The notes: generated from the letters alone by a model not told the origin. Shown: positions 44,673-55,256, counted from the first letter of the stretch. The stretch is 64,000 nt of DNA from Acinetobacter nosocomialis NIPH 2119 (GCF_000368085.1 NZ_KB849239.1:1583082-1647081); one strand, 5' to 3'. Program-made: numbers and translations.

Positions 44673-45854
44673 TTATAGACGAATTTTGCGATAACTTTTA
44701 GGTGCTAGCCTTATCACTAAAACTATCACCAGTATCACACTACATATATGAAAAATCCATCCAGCTTTATAACTCCCTGTAAAGTCGTGTAATGCTGCGA
44801 CTAGCCAAGGTGGTATTGCTGCAAGTAAAAAACCACCCCCTTGCATAAGTGCAGATAAAGCTCCTGCATTGCTAGGTTCTTCAAAATGGTCAAGTGCAAC
44901 AATAAGTGTTAGAGCAAAACAGCCTCCCAAGCCAATCCCTAAACAAATTGCCCATAAAATAGATGCAAACTTGGGCACAAATGCAAGTCCAGAAAAACCA
45001 GCAAATTGCATGAATAGAGTAAACCATAGCCATGGACGGCGATCTTTATATTGTCTAGCTAAAATAGGCAAAATCAGTGCCGATGCTGCTTGGCTTAAAG
45101 CAAGTAAAGCGAGCAATTTTCCACTTTGTCCACTACTCCAACCATGATCTTGAAAAGAAGGTGCTAACCAAGCAACAACCGAAGAATAACCACCATTAAC
45201 AAGCCCAAAACACAGCATTAATAACCATGTTCTAGGTTTCTTAAGCAACGTCTTTACAGGTGCTGCAGATACATTCAAACTTACGGCTGAGGGTAAAAAA
45301 ATAAATGTTGAGATTAATGCCAATACAGCTGGTAGAGCAAAGAAAGCCAATCCCACAGGCCATAAACCCGTTATATTTGAGACCACAGGCGCTAACCATG
45401 CGCCTAATGCACCGCCCCCCATAAGCATAGCGGAATAAAGTCCCATCATCGGACCAATATGTTGACTAAACTCTCTTTTGATAATGCCTGGAAAAGCTGC
45501 TTGTATCAGCGCGACGCCTAAACCGATCACGACCGCACTGATAATTAAACCCTCAGCTGTAGGAAATAAAAATCTAAGGCCACATCCAATACAAATAGTC
45601 AGTAAAGCACCCAAAACAACTCTGCGCTCGCCAACTATGCTTTGTACGATTGGACCAATAAATGCAATGACTCCCATTAACATCATCGGCAATAAAGTGA
45701 GTAAAGCTATTCCTTGTAGAGTCAACCCAGTGTCTGCTCGGATACTGGAGACTAATGGACCAATGCTTGTCATAAAAGGTCTTAAATTGAGTCCAACCAA
45801 GGCGACTGTAACGATGAGCATGGATCGAGCAAAAGAAGCTCCAGACTGATTCAT
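44673..45854 (-). CDS. MFS transporter of the CynX/NimT family
   Basis: This 393-residue transporter has 12 predicted helices and the CynX-type signature LNLRPFMTSIGPLVSSIRADTGL in its N-terminal helices. Members carry cyanate or export 2-nitroimidazole. The ATG at 45854 overlaps the upstream stop codon (TAATG), which supports that start over the ATG at 45893. Co-translation with the deaminase suggests it moves a purine or related heterocycle, an inference from the pairing. Confidence 0.85.
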   Translation of the reverse strand: MNQSGASFARSMLIVTVALVGLNLRPFMTSIGPLVSSIRADTGLTLQGIALLTLLPMMLMGVIAFIGPIVQSIVGERRVVLGALLTICIGCGLRFLFPTAEGLIISAVVIGLGVALIQAAFPGIIKREFSQHIGPMMGLYSAMLMGGGALGAWLAPVVSNITGLWPVGLAFFALPAVLALISTFIFLPSAVSLNVSAAPVKTLLKKPRTWLLMLCFGLVNGGYSSVVAWLAPSFQDHGWSSGQSGKLLALLALSQAASALILPILARQYKDRRPWLWFTLFMQFAGFSGLAFVPKFASILWAICLGIGLGGCFALTLIVALDHFEEPSNAGALSALMQGGGFLLAAIPPWLVAALHDFTGSYKAGWIFHICSVILVIVLVIRLAPKSYRKIRL

Positions 45855-46336
45855 TACTTTAGGCCTGACTGATTGCTTTGATAATTCTTCCACAGTACGT
45901 AAAGATCGGTACGGCCTTCAAATCGGACAGGTACATATTCAATTTTCATAGTCTGCTCAGCAAATGGTTTTGCAAGATCAGCATATATTTCAGCTGTAGA
46001 TAAACCAAAAGGTTTTCCGTCTTCATTAGAATAAGCATAATGAACTGTTTTTATACCTGCTAAACGCATTGCGGCCATACACATAGGACATGGATGCCCA
46101 CTTGCAAACACAGAACAACCTTCTAAATTTGCAGTTCCTAGAACTTGGCTAGCTGCACGAATTGCAAGTAATTCAGCATGAGCCGTCGGGTCATTGGTTG
46201 TTAAAATCTGATTTACGCCAGAAGCAATTACTTTCCCATCTTTTACAATTACTGCGCCAAATGGTCTGCCGCCTTTTTCAACATTGTGATAAGCAAGTTC
46301 TAACGCTTGGCGTAAAAGCATTTGATTTTCTTTCAT
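45854..46336 (-). CDS. Guanine-deaminase-like nucleobase deaminase
   Basis: This 160-residue cytidine-deaminase-fold protein has the zinc motifs HAE (DPTAHAELLAIR) and PCPMC (SGHPCPMCMAA). It resembles B. subtilis GuaD across its length, including RPFGAVIVKDGKVIASG and TNDPTAHAE, and ends in an AWRNF-like LYVLWKNYQ. It probably deaminates guanine or a related pterin or purine. GAGG precedes ATGATG; I chose the second ATG for spacing. It is coupled to the MFS gene and diverges from a LysR regulator. Confidence 0.83.
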   Translation of the reverse strand: MKENQMLLRQALELAYHNVEKGGRPFGAVIVKDGKVIASGVNQILTTNDPTAHAELLAIRAASQVLGTANLEGCSVFASGHPCPMCMAAMRLAGIKTVHYAYSNEDGKPFGLSTAEIYADLAKPFAEQTMKIEYVPVRFEGRTDLYVLWKNYQSNQSGLK

Positions 46337-46604
46337 CATTTATCCTCAACCAACTTTGCGCCGACTAAAAGAAGTAACTTTCAATTTCACAGTATTCACT
46401 TGAATGTACATGCTGTAGCAATGATCCAATTATCTAGATAAGAAACTTAGGTATGAAAAACTCTAAGCAAGCTTTAAGAGCAGAACAATTTGGAACTAGA
46501 ATAAATGTGCTTAAAAGTATTTGGAAATTAAATTATTTAATCGATTGTATTAAGATTATAAATACTTATTTATTGTGCTTTTTGCATTGTTGGTGATAAT
46601 TCTT

Positions 46605-47456
46605 ATGTTTGACCCTCGTCTTCTTCGTGCATTTGTGACTATTTTTGAAAGTGGCAGTTTTACCATCGCTGCTGATAAGTTACATCTGACCCAATCAACG
46701 ATTAGTCAGCAATTGGCACGTCTTGAAGAATCTGTTGGTCATACTCTCATTGATCGTACATCACGACCTTTACAATTGACTGCCTCAGGTGAATATTTAA
46801 TTGGTTATGCTCAAAGAATTTTGACACTTCAACAAGAAGCAGAAGCTGTTTTAAAAGATCCAGCAGGTAGTATTCCTATTCGGATTGGCTTACCAGAAGA
46901 TATGATGAGTACTGCTATGGCAGAAGTTTTCGGCATATTCGCACAAGCCCATCGATCTATTCGCTTAGATGTTACTTCTGGCCTAAGCCGTAACCTAACA
47001 GAGCGTTATCGAAATGGTGAACTGGATATTGTTATTGTGAAAGAGCCTACTGCCAGTGCTGATTGCTATGCATCTTTTCCTGAAGAAATGGCTTGGTTTG
47101 AAAGTGAAAATACCACTACACCCATAACCGATCCCATTCGTTTAGTGACTTTCCCCCAAGGAGGACTTTATCGAGACGAAATGTTTGAAACCTTAGAGCG
47201 AGAACGGAAACGTTGGTATATTGCTTTTACAGGCAGTAGTTTAGAAAGTGTTTTAGTCAGTGTCGAAACAGGTTTGGGAATATCTTTACTTCCTGTAAGT
47301 ACCACTAAAGGTCGTCGTGTACGTAAATATAGGTCGTTAGGTGAAGCTTCACCTATGGTAGTTTCAATTTACACATGGGAAAAAGCTGGGTTGATTTCCC
47401 AGCTTGCTGATAAGATCACTACTGTATTGCAGGATCGTTTCGAATCGCTCTCTTAA
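46605..47456 (+). CDS. LysR-family regulator
   Basis: This 283-residue LysR protein starts at 46605 (MFDPRLLRAFVTIFESGSFT) after a GGTGAT site; the frame open from 46575 adds a non-homologous hydrophobic leader. The helix-turn-helix is AADKLHLTQSTISQQLARLE. It diverges from the deaminase-MFS operon by 268 bp and probably regulates it. It converges on tagX with only four bases between stop codons and no visible terminator. Confidence 0.87.
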   Translation: MFDPRLLRAFVTIFESGSFTIAADKLHLTQSTISQQLARLEESVGHTLIDRTSRPLQLTASGEYLIGYAQRILTLQQEAEAVLKDPAGSIPIRIGLPEDMMSTAMAEVFGIFAQAHRSIRLDVTSGLSRNLTERYRNGELDIVIVKEPTASADCYASFPEEMAWFESENTTTPITDPIRLVTFPQGGLYRDEMFETLERERKRWYIAFTGSSLESVLVSVETGLGISLLPVSTTKGRRVRKYRSLGEASPMVVSIYTWEKAGLISQLADKITTVLQDRFESLS

Positions 47457-47460
47457 GCTT

Positions 47461-48414
47461 TTAACTTATTTCATTTAAGCTTTCAGCAATCAATTTTTCC
47501 GCCATTTCCTGAGTTTTCTTCAAACCAGGCATTCTATACTCGGTATGACCATAGTCTTGTATAGATTTCCAGCGTCCACCCCATGTCAGTCCAACGGACT
47601 CTGCAACTTGCCCATACAGTCGATACCCCTGCATAGCCCATGGATCACGTTCAGAAATAACCACTTTACCATTTCGTTTAAATGCTACATCTGCTGCTAA
47701 ACCAAATTGATGGTAGCTCTGATAACCTTTTGCCTTGGTTGTATTCGGGTTGCCTGCCAACATATTTTGGCGCCCTGGACTGCGATAACCTTCAAGCAAG
47801 ACTAACTCATAACCATATTGCTCTTTCATAATTTTAAAGACCATAAGCAAACGCTGCTTATAGCGTGGGTTCATTTTGTCCCACTTACGATTGACCATAT
47901 TGGTATCTAAAATTGCACGACCATCGAAACTTGCTTTATCAATAGGTGAAGAATTAATTGCACCACTGTCTTGAGAAGCATATTGTTGTTCTAATTGAGT
48001 CGCTTCAACAATTGCCGCTTCAATCAGACCTTCATCCACTTCAGGTGGTGGTGATAAGATTTCTCCATTTAATAATGCGTAAATTTGCGGATCAGTTTTT
48101 TTTAAGTATTCGGCTTCAATCCGAGTTGAACTAATCGGACGAGTAAAGGCAAAAACTAAAATGCTAGCAAATAAAAAAAAACCTGCAATTACAATCCACC
48201 ATTGTTGCAAATGCCAATGAGATTGTAATTTTTCAGGTGCAGCTGCCTGATTCATGGTCTGGGCAAATTGCCTGACCTGATTTAGTTGCCGACGTCCCTG
48301 AGGTAATAACGATAAAACAAATGTTCTACCTTTACTTCTGAGTTCGTAAGACATTAAAAATGCCAGCCCTATAGCAAGGCAGGCAAAACAAAAGAAAATT
48401 AGAAAAATCATCAT
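47461..48414 (-). CDS. tagX: T6SS-associated L,D-endopeptidase TagX
   Basis: TagX cuts peptidoglycan cross-links so that the T6SS can be assembled across the cell wall. The 317-residue protein has an N-terminal transmembrane helix, a second helix at about residues 70-90, and a C-terminal M15/VanY-type zinc peptidase domain. In this domain SYHQFGLAADV (about residue 233) and DYGHTEY (about residue 287) provide zinc ligands, with EGYRSPGRQN upstream. Acinetobacter T6SS loci end in this gene. It is last in the minus-strand cluster. Confidence 0.92.
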   Translation of the reverse strand: MMIFLIFFCFACLAIGLAFLMSYELRSKGRTFVLSLLPQGRRQLNQVRQFAQTMNQAAAPEKLQSHWHLQQWWIVIAGFFLFASILVFAFTRPISSTRIEAEYLKKTDPQIYALLNGEILSPPPEVDEGLIEAAIVEATQLEQQYASQDSGAINSSPIDKASFDGRAILDTNMVNRKWDKMNPRYKQRLLMVFKIMKEQYGYELVLLEGYRSPGRQNMLAGNPNTTKAKGYQSYHQFGLAADVAFKRNGKVVISERDPWAMQGYRLYGQVAESVGLTWGGRWKSIQDYGHTEYRMPGLKKTQEMAEKLIAESLNEIS

Positions 48415-48421
48415 GAATTTA

Positions 48422-49021
48422 CTAATTCACCGCAAATGGACTGCGAGTCACTTTGATATCAACCGATGCTTTCGGTGTTTCCGCCTCAGCCTCTGGCTCA
48501 ACTGGAACTTTCTTAGCTTCAGCAGGTTTAGCTTGAACTACCTTAGGTTGAGCGATAGGTTTTTGCTGAGCTGGTTGTATTGGTTGAGTGGTTTTAGCCA
48601 CAACTTGTTGCTTAGGTGCTACCCGTTCACCTGTTAACTGTGCATCAAAAGGTGAAACACGTTGCTGAGTTGGAGCCGCATTTTTATGAGGAGCAGGTTT
48701 AAAAATACCACTCAGTTCATTTTCTTTAGGTTGCTCAAAACCATCATGGCTCATTGGATCAGCTTGCTCTTGCTGATCAACTGTAACTTGTCCATGCGTA
48801 GAAGAATTCGTCATCAATACTGGATCACGTTCCTGATCTTGATTTGACTTACTCTCAACAGTGGTAGGATCTGACGAATACGGTTGAGACAAGAACAGGA
48901 ACAGTGAGATGCTTACAAACACCCCGGCAATAATACCAATGATGATATAGATTACTGGTGATCTCGACTTTTTTTTATTCGATTGCAAAACTCGAATAGA
49001 AGTTGGTTTTTCCTGAGCCAT
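48422..49021 (-). CDS. T6SS accessory membrane protein, proline/glutamine-rich
   Basis: This 199-residue protein has a cytoplasmic N terminus, one transmembrane helix (about residues 23-45, VIYIIIGIIAGVFVSISLFLFL) and a long periplasmic tail rich in Pro, Gln, Lys and Glu with low complexity (AQQKPIAQPKVVQAKPAEAKK). It lies between tssL and tagX, as a genus-specific T6SS gene does in Acinetobacter (I think called asaD). The tail could span the periplasm and touch peptidoglycan or TagX. No catalytic motif is present. Confidence 0.8.
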   Translation of the reverse strand: MAQEKPTSIRVLQSNKKKSRSPVIYIIIGIIAGVFVSISLFLFLSQPYSSDPTTVESKSNQDQERDPVLMTNSSTHGQVTVDQQEQADPMSHDGFEQPKENELSGIFKPAPHKNAAPTQQRVSPFDAQLTGERVAPKQQVVAKTTQPIQPAQQKPIAQPKVVQAKPAEAKKVPVEPEAEAETPKASVDIKVTRSPFAVN

Positions 49022-49033
49022 TTCGTTCCATCA

Positions 49034-49840
49034 TCAAGGTAAATAAATTGTAATATGTGCCTGCTCTTGTGGGGCAGAAATCACATTTTGATAAGTAGAT
49101 AATGCTTTATCATTTTGATTATTCAACATAAATCTTAGACCCACGAAGGTAAGCAATGCAAAAATCAATAAGAAAATCAAAATCCAGAAAAAAGGTAATT
49201 CGCGATGAATAATATTTCGTATCTGATCAGGAATTGCCGAGAACGGCGAAAAAGCAACTTTTTTACCTTTTAAATAATCAATTTCGTCACCTACTCGCGC
49301 AACCAAATGATTTAAGCTTTCGATAGACTCAATTCGATATTTACCCTGAAAACCTAATAATAGACAGTAATGGAATACTTCAAGAGCAGCCAAACGATCT
49401 TTTCCTCGGCTTCTCAACTGTTCTAATATTTCGAAGAACTGATAACCCGCCAATTGAGAACCAAATAAGCTCAATTGCAACGGACTAATCAACCAAGCAT
49501 TTTGCAAATTAAAATAGCTTGGGTCTTGTTGGGTCACGATTGTTTCATCAATCAATGCACAAAATGCATATTTAGCATCATGAATATCATCTGCTGAAAA
49601 CTGCAACTTTTTAGCTTGTTGTTCAAATCGATTAAGCAAATCTAAAATCTTTTCACGAAACCGCTGCGCGTCAGCTGGCACATACTGATTTCGAATCAAA
49701 AAGATTAAATAAAAACCATCGTGCAATAAATCGATCAGATTAATCGCCTGTAGCTTTGCTTGGGACTGGCTATTATTATTTCCCCCTGTCCCGATTTGCC
49801 CGTCATCAAATAAAGAAGGAGCACCTGTAGATTGTGACAT
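49034..49840 (-). CDS. tssL: T6SS membrane-complex protein TssL (DotU/IcmH)
   Basis: TssL forms the inner part of the T6SS membrane complex with TssM. The 268-residue protein has the DotU cytoplasmic domain, with DAKYAFCALIDETIV and AGYQFFEILEQL characteristic, and one C-terminal transmembrane helix (FFWILIFLLIFALLTFVGL). It lacks a C-terminal OmpA-like peptidoglycan domain; in this cluster a separate OmpA protein (55537-56304) carries it. It lies 17 bp after tssK. Confidence 0.93.
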   Translation of the reverse strand: MSQSTGAPSLFDDGQIGTGGNNNSQSQAKLQAINLIDLLHDGFYLIFLIRNQYVPADAQRFREKILDLLNRFEQQAKKLQFSADDIHDAKYAFCALIDETIVTQQDPSYFNLQNAWLISPLQLSLFGSQLAGYQFFEILEQLRSRGKDRLAALEVFHYCLLLGFQGKYRIESIESLNHLVARVGDEIDYLKGKKVAFSPFSAIPDQIRNIIHRELPFFWILIFLLIFALLTFVGLRFMLNNQNDKALSTYQNVISAPQEQAHITIYLP

Positions 49841-49857
49841 TTTTCTCTCCTTTATCT

Positions 49858-51222
49858 TTAAGCGTTCATGACCGCAATCAGCTCAATACTGATATCTTGG
49901 AAGCCCGCTGGAACGTAAATACAAATCGTTTCTGAATCCAACATGCGCTGATAGAGTTCATGATGCGGTTCGATTTCGAAATAGCTCACACCAGAACGCA
50001 CTGGAATAGCCGTTGGAACTTGAATTAAGTGGTGTAATGGAATGGCTGGTAATGCTGCAACAACACGCTGTTCAACATCCAGCGTACTACCGATTTTAAA
50101 CCGTAGAGGTACAATCTGAATCAACTCGTGAGTCTGCATTGCACTGCTAGATACGGCTATATAAAGTCTAGTATCACGAGTAATCTTATCTGTCTCGAGG
50201 CTTCCCACCCAATATGAAGGTCGAATTTCTTTAAGGGCAATACTGATGTAGCGACTAGAAATAATGGTATCTAATAAATCACGCAAAATGGTGTCGAGCT
50301 GGGTAAAGCTCTCTTGCAAATTGTGATGTTTATAGGCCGGTAACTGATCAACTTCATAAGCTGTCGAAAAAGTTAATAATGAGCCCGCTAAACGCAATAA
50401 TTCAAAAAACAATCGTTCCGGATGAATTTGTGGATATTGCAGGAAATGATTCAGACCAGCATGTGCAGTGTTTAAAGCATTGACTAACCAAAACGAAACG
50501 ATATCACCTGAACGGAATTCAATTAATTTCTGTTCATTTTCACGGTTGTTGGTTTGAATGGTTTTAATTTTTGCCTTAATAACATTCAATGTTCTTTTTA
50601 AATTCGAAACCAATGTCTCAGATGCATCGACATGCAAAATAGGTGGAATAAATTTACGATCAATTTCAAAAGCACCTGAACTCTGACGTTTGATTTTACC
50701 TATTGGCAAATAGAGGAAACCATCCAGATTATGATCAGGATTACTGTTTGCATCTAATAATTTAAACACAGCTCGACGACGTAACAAGCTGATATCTGCT
50801 TCTGTCGCATTTGTGAACAGATCGTGGGTCTCAACCAAATGTGATTGATAACGCCCCTTCTGTGATTGATTCTGATCAATTAAATTCTGTTTATTGGCTT
50901 GTAATAATGGTAATGCCAAATAGATGACCATTTCACCACGTAAATTAAGCTCATCAAGCAGAATTGGTTCAGGTAATAAATCGTAAGCCGGTGCCTGATA
51001 TATTTCACCGTCTTGCCAAATCATTTCTACCGATTCAAGCGCAAGAATATGTGTACTAAGCTGTGCTTCATCAAAACTTAATTTTTGAACACCATATGAA
51101 AACGGCACAACAGCACGAACAGTGTGATTTAAGCGTTGTTCATGATAGGTATCTTGAATTTGGAAATGTTGAGGTCTTAAAAATAAACCTTCGCCCCACA
51201 GGACTTTTTCAGCTTTAAACAT
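49858..51222 (-). CDS. tssK: T6SS baseplate protein TssK
   Basis: TssK connects the baseplate wedges to the membrane complex. The 454-residue protein begins with the family signature KVLWGEGLFLRPQHFQIQDTYHE and continues to the C-terminal region PAIPLHHLIQVPTAIPVRSG with YFEIEPHHELYQRML. Length is typical (about 445-455). It lies 16 bp after tssA. Confidence 0.95.
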   Translation of the reverse strand: MFKAEKVLWGEGLFLRPQHFQIQDTYHEQRLNHTVRAVVPFSYGVQKLSFDEAQLSTHILALESVEMIWQDGEIYQAPAYDLLPEPILLDELNLRGEMVIYLALPLLQANKQNLIDQNQSQKGRYQSHLVETHDLFTNATEADISLLRRRAVFKLLDANSNPDHNLDGFLYLPIGKIKRQSSGAFEIDRKFIPPILHVDASETLVSNLKRTLNVIKAKIKTIQTNNRENEQKLIEFRSGDIVSFWLVNALNTAHAGLNHFLQYPQIHPERLFFELLRLAGSLLTFSTAYEVDQLPAYKHHNLQESFTQLDTILRDLLDTIISSRYISIALKEIRPSYWVGSLETDKITRDTRLYIAVSSSAMQTHELIQIVPLRFKIGSTLDVEQRVVAALPAIPLHHLIQVPTAIPVRSGVSYFEIEPHHELYQRMLDSETICIYVPAGFQDISIELIAVMNA

Positions 51223-51238
51223 ATGTCTTTACCAATCT

Positions 51239-52333
51239 TTATTCATATTCATTTTTAGGCTGCACACCTAACATTTCCTGAACCATTTGTAATGGGTTTT
51301 CATCTTTAATGACTTGTGCCAACCATTCATGTAATGGCATTTGACTCCATTTAATGGTCTTTTGAAGCATATAACTCACAGGACTATGTGGCTCGTTGGC
51401 CTGAAAATAATCGGCTATTTCTTGTAGCACTTTCATTGCTTGCTCACGGTTAGCCAAGTGAGTTTGTGCTTGAGGCTGAAACATAGGCTGTTCTGATACG
51501 ATTTGTACAGGCACTTGATTTTCCATAGATGGAGTCGTAATAACAGCGATCTGTTCTTGGGTTTGGGCAAGCCCACTACCAAAAGCCTCTGCTTTATAAA
51601 TCTTGCGTAAGGTGCTGTGAATGGTTTCAAATGCAGAATCAATTGCAGCAAAACTTGGTGCATCTAATCCCATTAAGTGATCAAGCGTCTGTTTTAAAAC
51701 ATTCCACTCCGTTAGAACCGAAGTAAACTCTTGATAATTTGTATATTGAAAGGTTTTAGACGTATTAAAAATTGCTTGATCAAATTGTTCCAATTCAGAT
51801 GGACCTGACTGGCTGTCGTACTCTTCAGTTTGCTTACGACGAATATTTTCATGGTATAGAAAATTATCGTAATCAAGTAAGTTGTAATAAGGCGCTGTGT
51901 TAGTTAAAGATACTTTCTTCAACAAACCAGGCAACTGATTAATTAAACCTTGTAATAAACCAATACGTTGGTCTAAATCATCATCTTCAATAATCGGATG
52001 AATATCCTGCCAATATTGGTTCAGGATGGTATGGGTTAAAGTTAAACTCTTTACCATACCCTCAAAGCCATTTAGATGAGTCCAGGCTTCTATTAACCAT
52101 GTTAATAGACGGATATCTTTGGTTTTTTCTGTGAGCAAATTACTGACGCTCTTTGCGACAAAATCCCAATCTGCCTGTTTCCGCTCAGCAACCCAATCCC
52201 CCTGATCTAATAATAGATCATCCTCTGTTCTCGCTTTCTTTATTTCGTGAAATTCATTAGAAAATGAATAATCCTCTCCACAAACTAAGCTGTCATTAAT
52301 GGGTTTAAGTAGTTCAGAAATATCAATACTCAT
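51239..52333 (-). CDS. tssA: T6SS sheath/baseplate cap protein TssA
   Basis: TssA caps and guides T6SS tail assembly. The 364-residue protein has the N-terminal ImpA domain (LKPINDSLVCGEDYSFSNEF through LTWLIEAWTHLNGFEGMVKSL) and a C-terminal AMKVLQEIADYFQANEPHSPVSYML region used for ring formation. It belongs to the shorter TssA class. It is 21 bp after clpV. Confidence 0.92.
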   Translation of the reverse strand: MSIDISELLKPINDSLVCGEDYSFSNEFHEIKKARTEDDLLLDQGDWVAERKQADWDFVAKSVSNLLTEKTKDIRLLTWLIEAWTHLNGFEGMVKSLTLTHTILNQYWQDIHPIIEDDDLDQRIGLLQGLINQLPGLLKKVSLTNTAPYYNLLDYDNFLYHENIRRKQTEEYDSQSGPSELEQFDQAIFNTSKTFQYTNYQEFTSVLTEWNVLKQTLDHLMGLDAPSFAAIDSAFETIHSTLRKIYKAEAFGSGLAQTQEQIAVITTPSMENQVPVQIVSEQPMFQPQAQTHLANREQAMKVLQEIADYFQANEPHSPVSYMLQKTIKWSQMPLHEWLAQVIKDENPLQMVQEMLGVQPKNEYE

Positions 52334-52354
52334 CTAATTTTAGCTCTATTAATT

Positions 52355-55036
52355 TTAAACTTCTGATTTCAACTTTTTACTAGTCCGTTTTTTAGCAGGC
52401 TTCGCCACAGGATCTAGTAAATATTGGATTTCATCATCTTTGGCATCAATCATGATTACTTTCGGCAATTTTTGATCTGCTAACGCCACTAAAATCTCAG
52501 TTGCCAAAGCAGGTAAAACTGTCGAATTTAAGATGTTATCGACATTACGGGCGCCACTATCCACTTCAGTACAACGGCTAAGTAGTAACTCGACTAAATC
52601 CTCTGAATATTGGACTGCTGTTCCATATTGTTTTTCGATTCGAGCGGTAATTTTGCCCAACTTGTGTTTAATAATTCGAACTAATAAATCGTCATGCAAC
52701 GGAAAATATGGCACAACTCTCATACGTCCTAAAAAGGCTGGTTTAAATTGTTTATATAAACTTGGTTTTAAATGCTCAATTAACTCTTCTGCTGTAGGCC
52801 ACTCTTCAACAGGCTGATTTAAACACGCCTGCATAATTGCACTAGAACCTGCATTTGAAGTTAATAAAATTGTCGTGTTTTTAAAATCAATAACGCGACC
52901 TTCACCATCTTCTAAAGTACCTTTATCAAATACTTGGTAGAACAGCTCTTGCACATCGCTATGTGCTTTTTCAATTTCGTCGAGTAATACAACACTATAA
53001 GGATTACGGCGTACTGCTTCGGTTAACACACCACCTTGACCATAGCCCACATATCCTGGAGGTGCACCTTTAAGTGAAGATACCGTATGTGCTTCTTGAT
53101 ATTCAGACATATTAATCGTGATTAAATGCTGCTCACCACCATATAGCTCATTTGCTAAGGTAATTGCGGTTTCAGTCTTACCCACTCCGCTAGGGCCAAC
53201 TAAAAGGAATACACCTTGAGGTTTATTTGGATCTTCTAATTTAGCCTTTGATGTTTTAATACCTTGAACCAATTGTGTAAGTGCATAATCTTGGCCCATT
53301 ACACGCTCGCCCAATTTATCTTCAAGCGTTAAGATTTGCTTAATTTCATCATTTACCATTTTCCCAACAGGAATACCGGTCCAATCAGAAATAATTTCAT
53401 TAATAATTTGAGAATTTACACGCTCAAAAACTAATGGCTGTTGACCTTGAATATCAGCAAGATCTTTGCGCATTAAATTAATCTGATCATAGGCTTCAGA
53501 CTCATTAGAATGGCTTTGCGCTTCTAATTCCTGAATTTTACGAACTAGCTCTAATTCTTTTTGCCATTGTTTCTGAGTTTCTTGAATCTCGTTTTGTAAA
53601 GACTCTAAATGATTCTTCAGATTCTCTAATCGTTCATGGTGTATTGGAATCTGACGATGTTCATTTTCCAAAATCTGTTGCTCAAGCTTTAAGTTATGTT
53701 CTTGTGCCTTCAATTGATCAAGTTTGACTGGCTGTGCATTTTGGGTCAACGCTACACGTGCTGCCGCAGTATCAAGAACACTTACTGCTTTATCCGGGAG
53801 TTGACGACCACTAATATAGCGATGAGAAGCATGTACAGCTGTGATAATTGCTTCATCATCAATTTGTAAATTAAAGTGCTTCTGCATTACTGGAATCATT
53901 GCACGTAACATATCAACAGCAACTTCTTCGGTCGGCTCTTCAACCTTTACGACCTGAAAACGGCGGCTTAAGGCAGCATCTTTTTCAAAATACTGTTTAT
54001 ATTCAGCCCATGTTGTTGCAGCAATCGTTCGTAGCTCACCACGTGCAAGAGCAGGTTTTAAAAGGTTAGCAGCATCGTTTTGCCCTGCTTGGCCACCTGC
54101 ACCAATAAGCGTATGTGCTTCATCAATGAATAAAATAATAGGATGAGCCGAAGCCTGAACTTCCTGAATCACTTGTTTTAAACGGTTTTCAAACTCACCT
54201 TTAACACTTGCACCTGCTTGTAAAAGACCCATATCCAAAACATGCAAATGTACATTTTTTAAAGCCTCAGGAACTAAACCTTGAGCAATTTTTAAAGCTA
54301 GCCCTTCAACTACAGCTGTTTTACCTACACCTGGTTCGCCAGTTAAAATCGGGTTATTTTGGCGTCTGCGCATTAAAATATCGAGCATTAAACGAATTTC
54401 AAATTCACGCCCAATAACTGGATCAATTCCACCATTCTTCGCTTTTTCAGTTAAATTAATCGTATATTGATCTAAAGCTGGTGTTTTTTGAGTTTTTACA
54501 TTTGGAGTAGCAACTTGTTCTAGCTCAGCTTCTTCTTGTGAAGAAGTTTTAGGTTCTTCTTGTTGTTCTACACTCTTTTCACAAATCTCAAGAAATTTAT
54601 GCTTCATTGAGTCTATCGGTAAAAGATCAAATAAACTCGAAGCTCTTGTTGCAATTTGATATAAATCTGGCGCAGTTAATAATGCAACTAACAAATGACC
54701 ACTACGAATGACAGGTTTTTGTTCTGCCGAAGCCAATAACCAAGCTTGCTCAAATAAACGAACAATGGATTTAGCAAAAATTGGAGTACGTGTATTACCT
54801 TTTGGTAATTGAGAGATTGTCTCTTTTAAATCATCTGCCAAAGCGTCAGCTGAGATTTTATATTTTTTTAATAAAATTTTTAAATCATTTTCTAAAGACT
54901 GATTAAGTAGCTCTAAAAATAAATGTTCAATTTCAATTTCGTAGTTTTGCTGAAGAACACAAGCATTAGCCGATTTTTCTAAAGCAGTGCGCGCAACTGT
55001 AGAAAGTTTTGTAATTAAAATTTTTAAACTACTCAT
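52355..55036 (-). CDS. clpV: T6SS sheath-recycling ATPase ClpV
   Basis: ClpV (TssH) disassembles contracted TssBC sheaths. The 893-residue AAA+ protein has an N-terminal Clp-N repeat, a first ATPase domain with Walker [17 protein letters not shown], a coiled-coil middle domain and a second ATPase domain with [25 protein letters not shown] Walker A. It ends in a lysine-rich tail. Two adjacent ATGs (55039, 55036) are possible; GAGAG spacing favours the second. It is preceded by a 220-bp gap, so it may start a second T6SS transcript. Confidence 0.95.
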   Translation of the reverse strand: MSSLKILITKLSTVARTALEKSANACVLQQNYEIEIEHLFLELLNQSLENDLKILLKKYKISADALADDLKETISQLPKGNTRTPIFAKSIVRLFEQAWLLASAEQKPVIRSGHLLVALLTAPDLYQIATRASSLFDLLPIDSMKHKFLEICEKSVEQQEEPKTSSQEEAELEQVATPNVKTQKTPALDQYTINLTEKAKNGGIDPVIGREFEIRLMLDILMRRRQNNPILTGEPGVGKTAVVEGLALKIAQGLVPEALKNVHLHVLDMGLLQAGASVKGEFENRLKQVIQEVQASAHPIILFIDEAHTLIGAGGQAGQNDAANLLKPALARGELRTIAATTWAEYKQYFEKDAALSRRFQVVKVEEPTEEVAVDMLRAMIPVMQKHFNLQIDDEAIITAVHASHRYISGRQLPDKAVSVLDTAAARVALTQNAQPVKLDQLKAQEHNLKLEQQILENEHRQIPIHHERLENLKNHLESLQNEIQETQKQWQKELELVRKIQELEAQSHSNESEAYDQINLMRKDLADIQGQQPLVFERVNSQIINEIISDWTGIPVGKMVNDEIKQILTLEDKLGERVMGQDYALTQLVQGIKTSKAKLEDPNKPQGVFLLVGPSGVGKTETAITLANELYGGEQHLITINMSEYQEAHTVSSLKGAPPGYVGYGQGGVLTEAVRRNPYSVVLLDEIEKAHSDVQELFYQVFDKGTLEDGEGRVIDFKNTTILLTSNAGSSAIMQACLNQPVEEWPTAEELIEHLKPSLYKQFKPAFLGRMRVVPYFPLHDDLLVRIIKHKLGKITARIEKQYGTAVQYSEDLVELLLSRCTEVDSGARNVDNILNSTVLPALATEILVALADQKLPKVIMIDAKDDEIQYLLDPVAKPAKKRTSKKLKSEV

Positions 55037-55088
55037 CATTACTCTCAATATTTTTAAATAATTTAATACTTAAAATCATAATGCCCGT

Positions 55089-55118
55089 ATATTACCAAAA
55101 TTTAGCTTTATCCGACAA
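55089..55118 (-). promoter_or_regulatory. Possible internal promoter for clpV-tssA-tssK-tssL-tagX
   Basis: Minus-strand TTGTCG at 55118-55113 and TAATAT at 55094-55089 are spaced by 18 bp, about 50 bp upstream of clpV. Match to the sigma-70 consensus is moderate. Confidence 0.3.
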
Positions 55119-55208
55119 ACAACCTAGCATCATAATCATTAATATGATTTGTTCGATTTCTTATCTCAATATAAAAAATCTAATATCATTAAGAACATTT
55201 AATTAGTA

Positions 55209-55251
55209 GATATATCTTTTCAAGTTAATAGTTTAAGTGAAAAGATATATC
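55209..55251 (-). terminator. 14-bp hairpin after the PAAR gene
   Basis: GATATATCTTTTCA and TGAAAAGATATATC form a perfect 14-bp stem around a 15-nt loop, six bases after the PAAR stop codon. The stem is AT-rich and lacks a pure U-tract after it, so it may act as a weak terminator, an RNA-stability hairpin or a processing site. Confidence 0.55.
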
Positions 55252-55256
55252 CTCTG

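Larger units (their letters stand above)
55037..55256. other. 220-bp gap inside the T6SS cluster
   Basis: All other T6SS genes here are spaced by 0-40 bp or overlap. The gap holds a long hairpin (55209-55251), AATCAT-taat-ATGATT (55134-55149) and a possible minus-strand promoter: TTGTCG, 18 bp, TAATAT (55089-55118). Confidence 0.6.

Noticed and set aside
47457..47460. A terminator between the LysR gene and tagX
   Set aside because: Only four bases separate the convergent stop codons and no hairpin with a U-tract is present in the adjoining coding ends.
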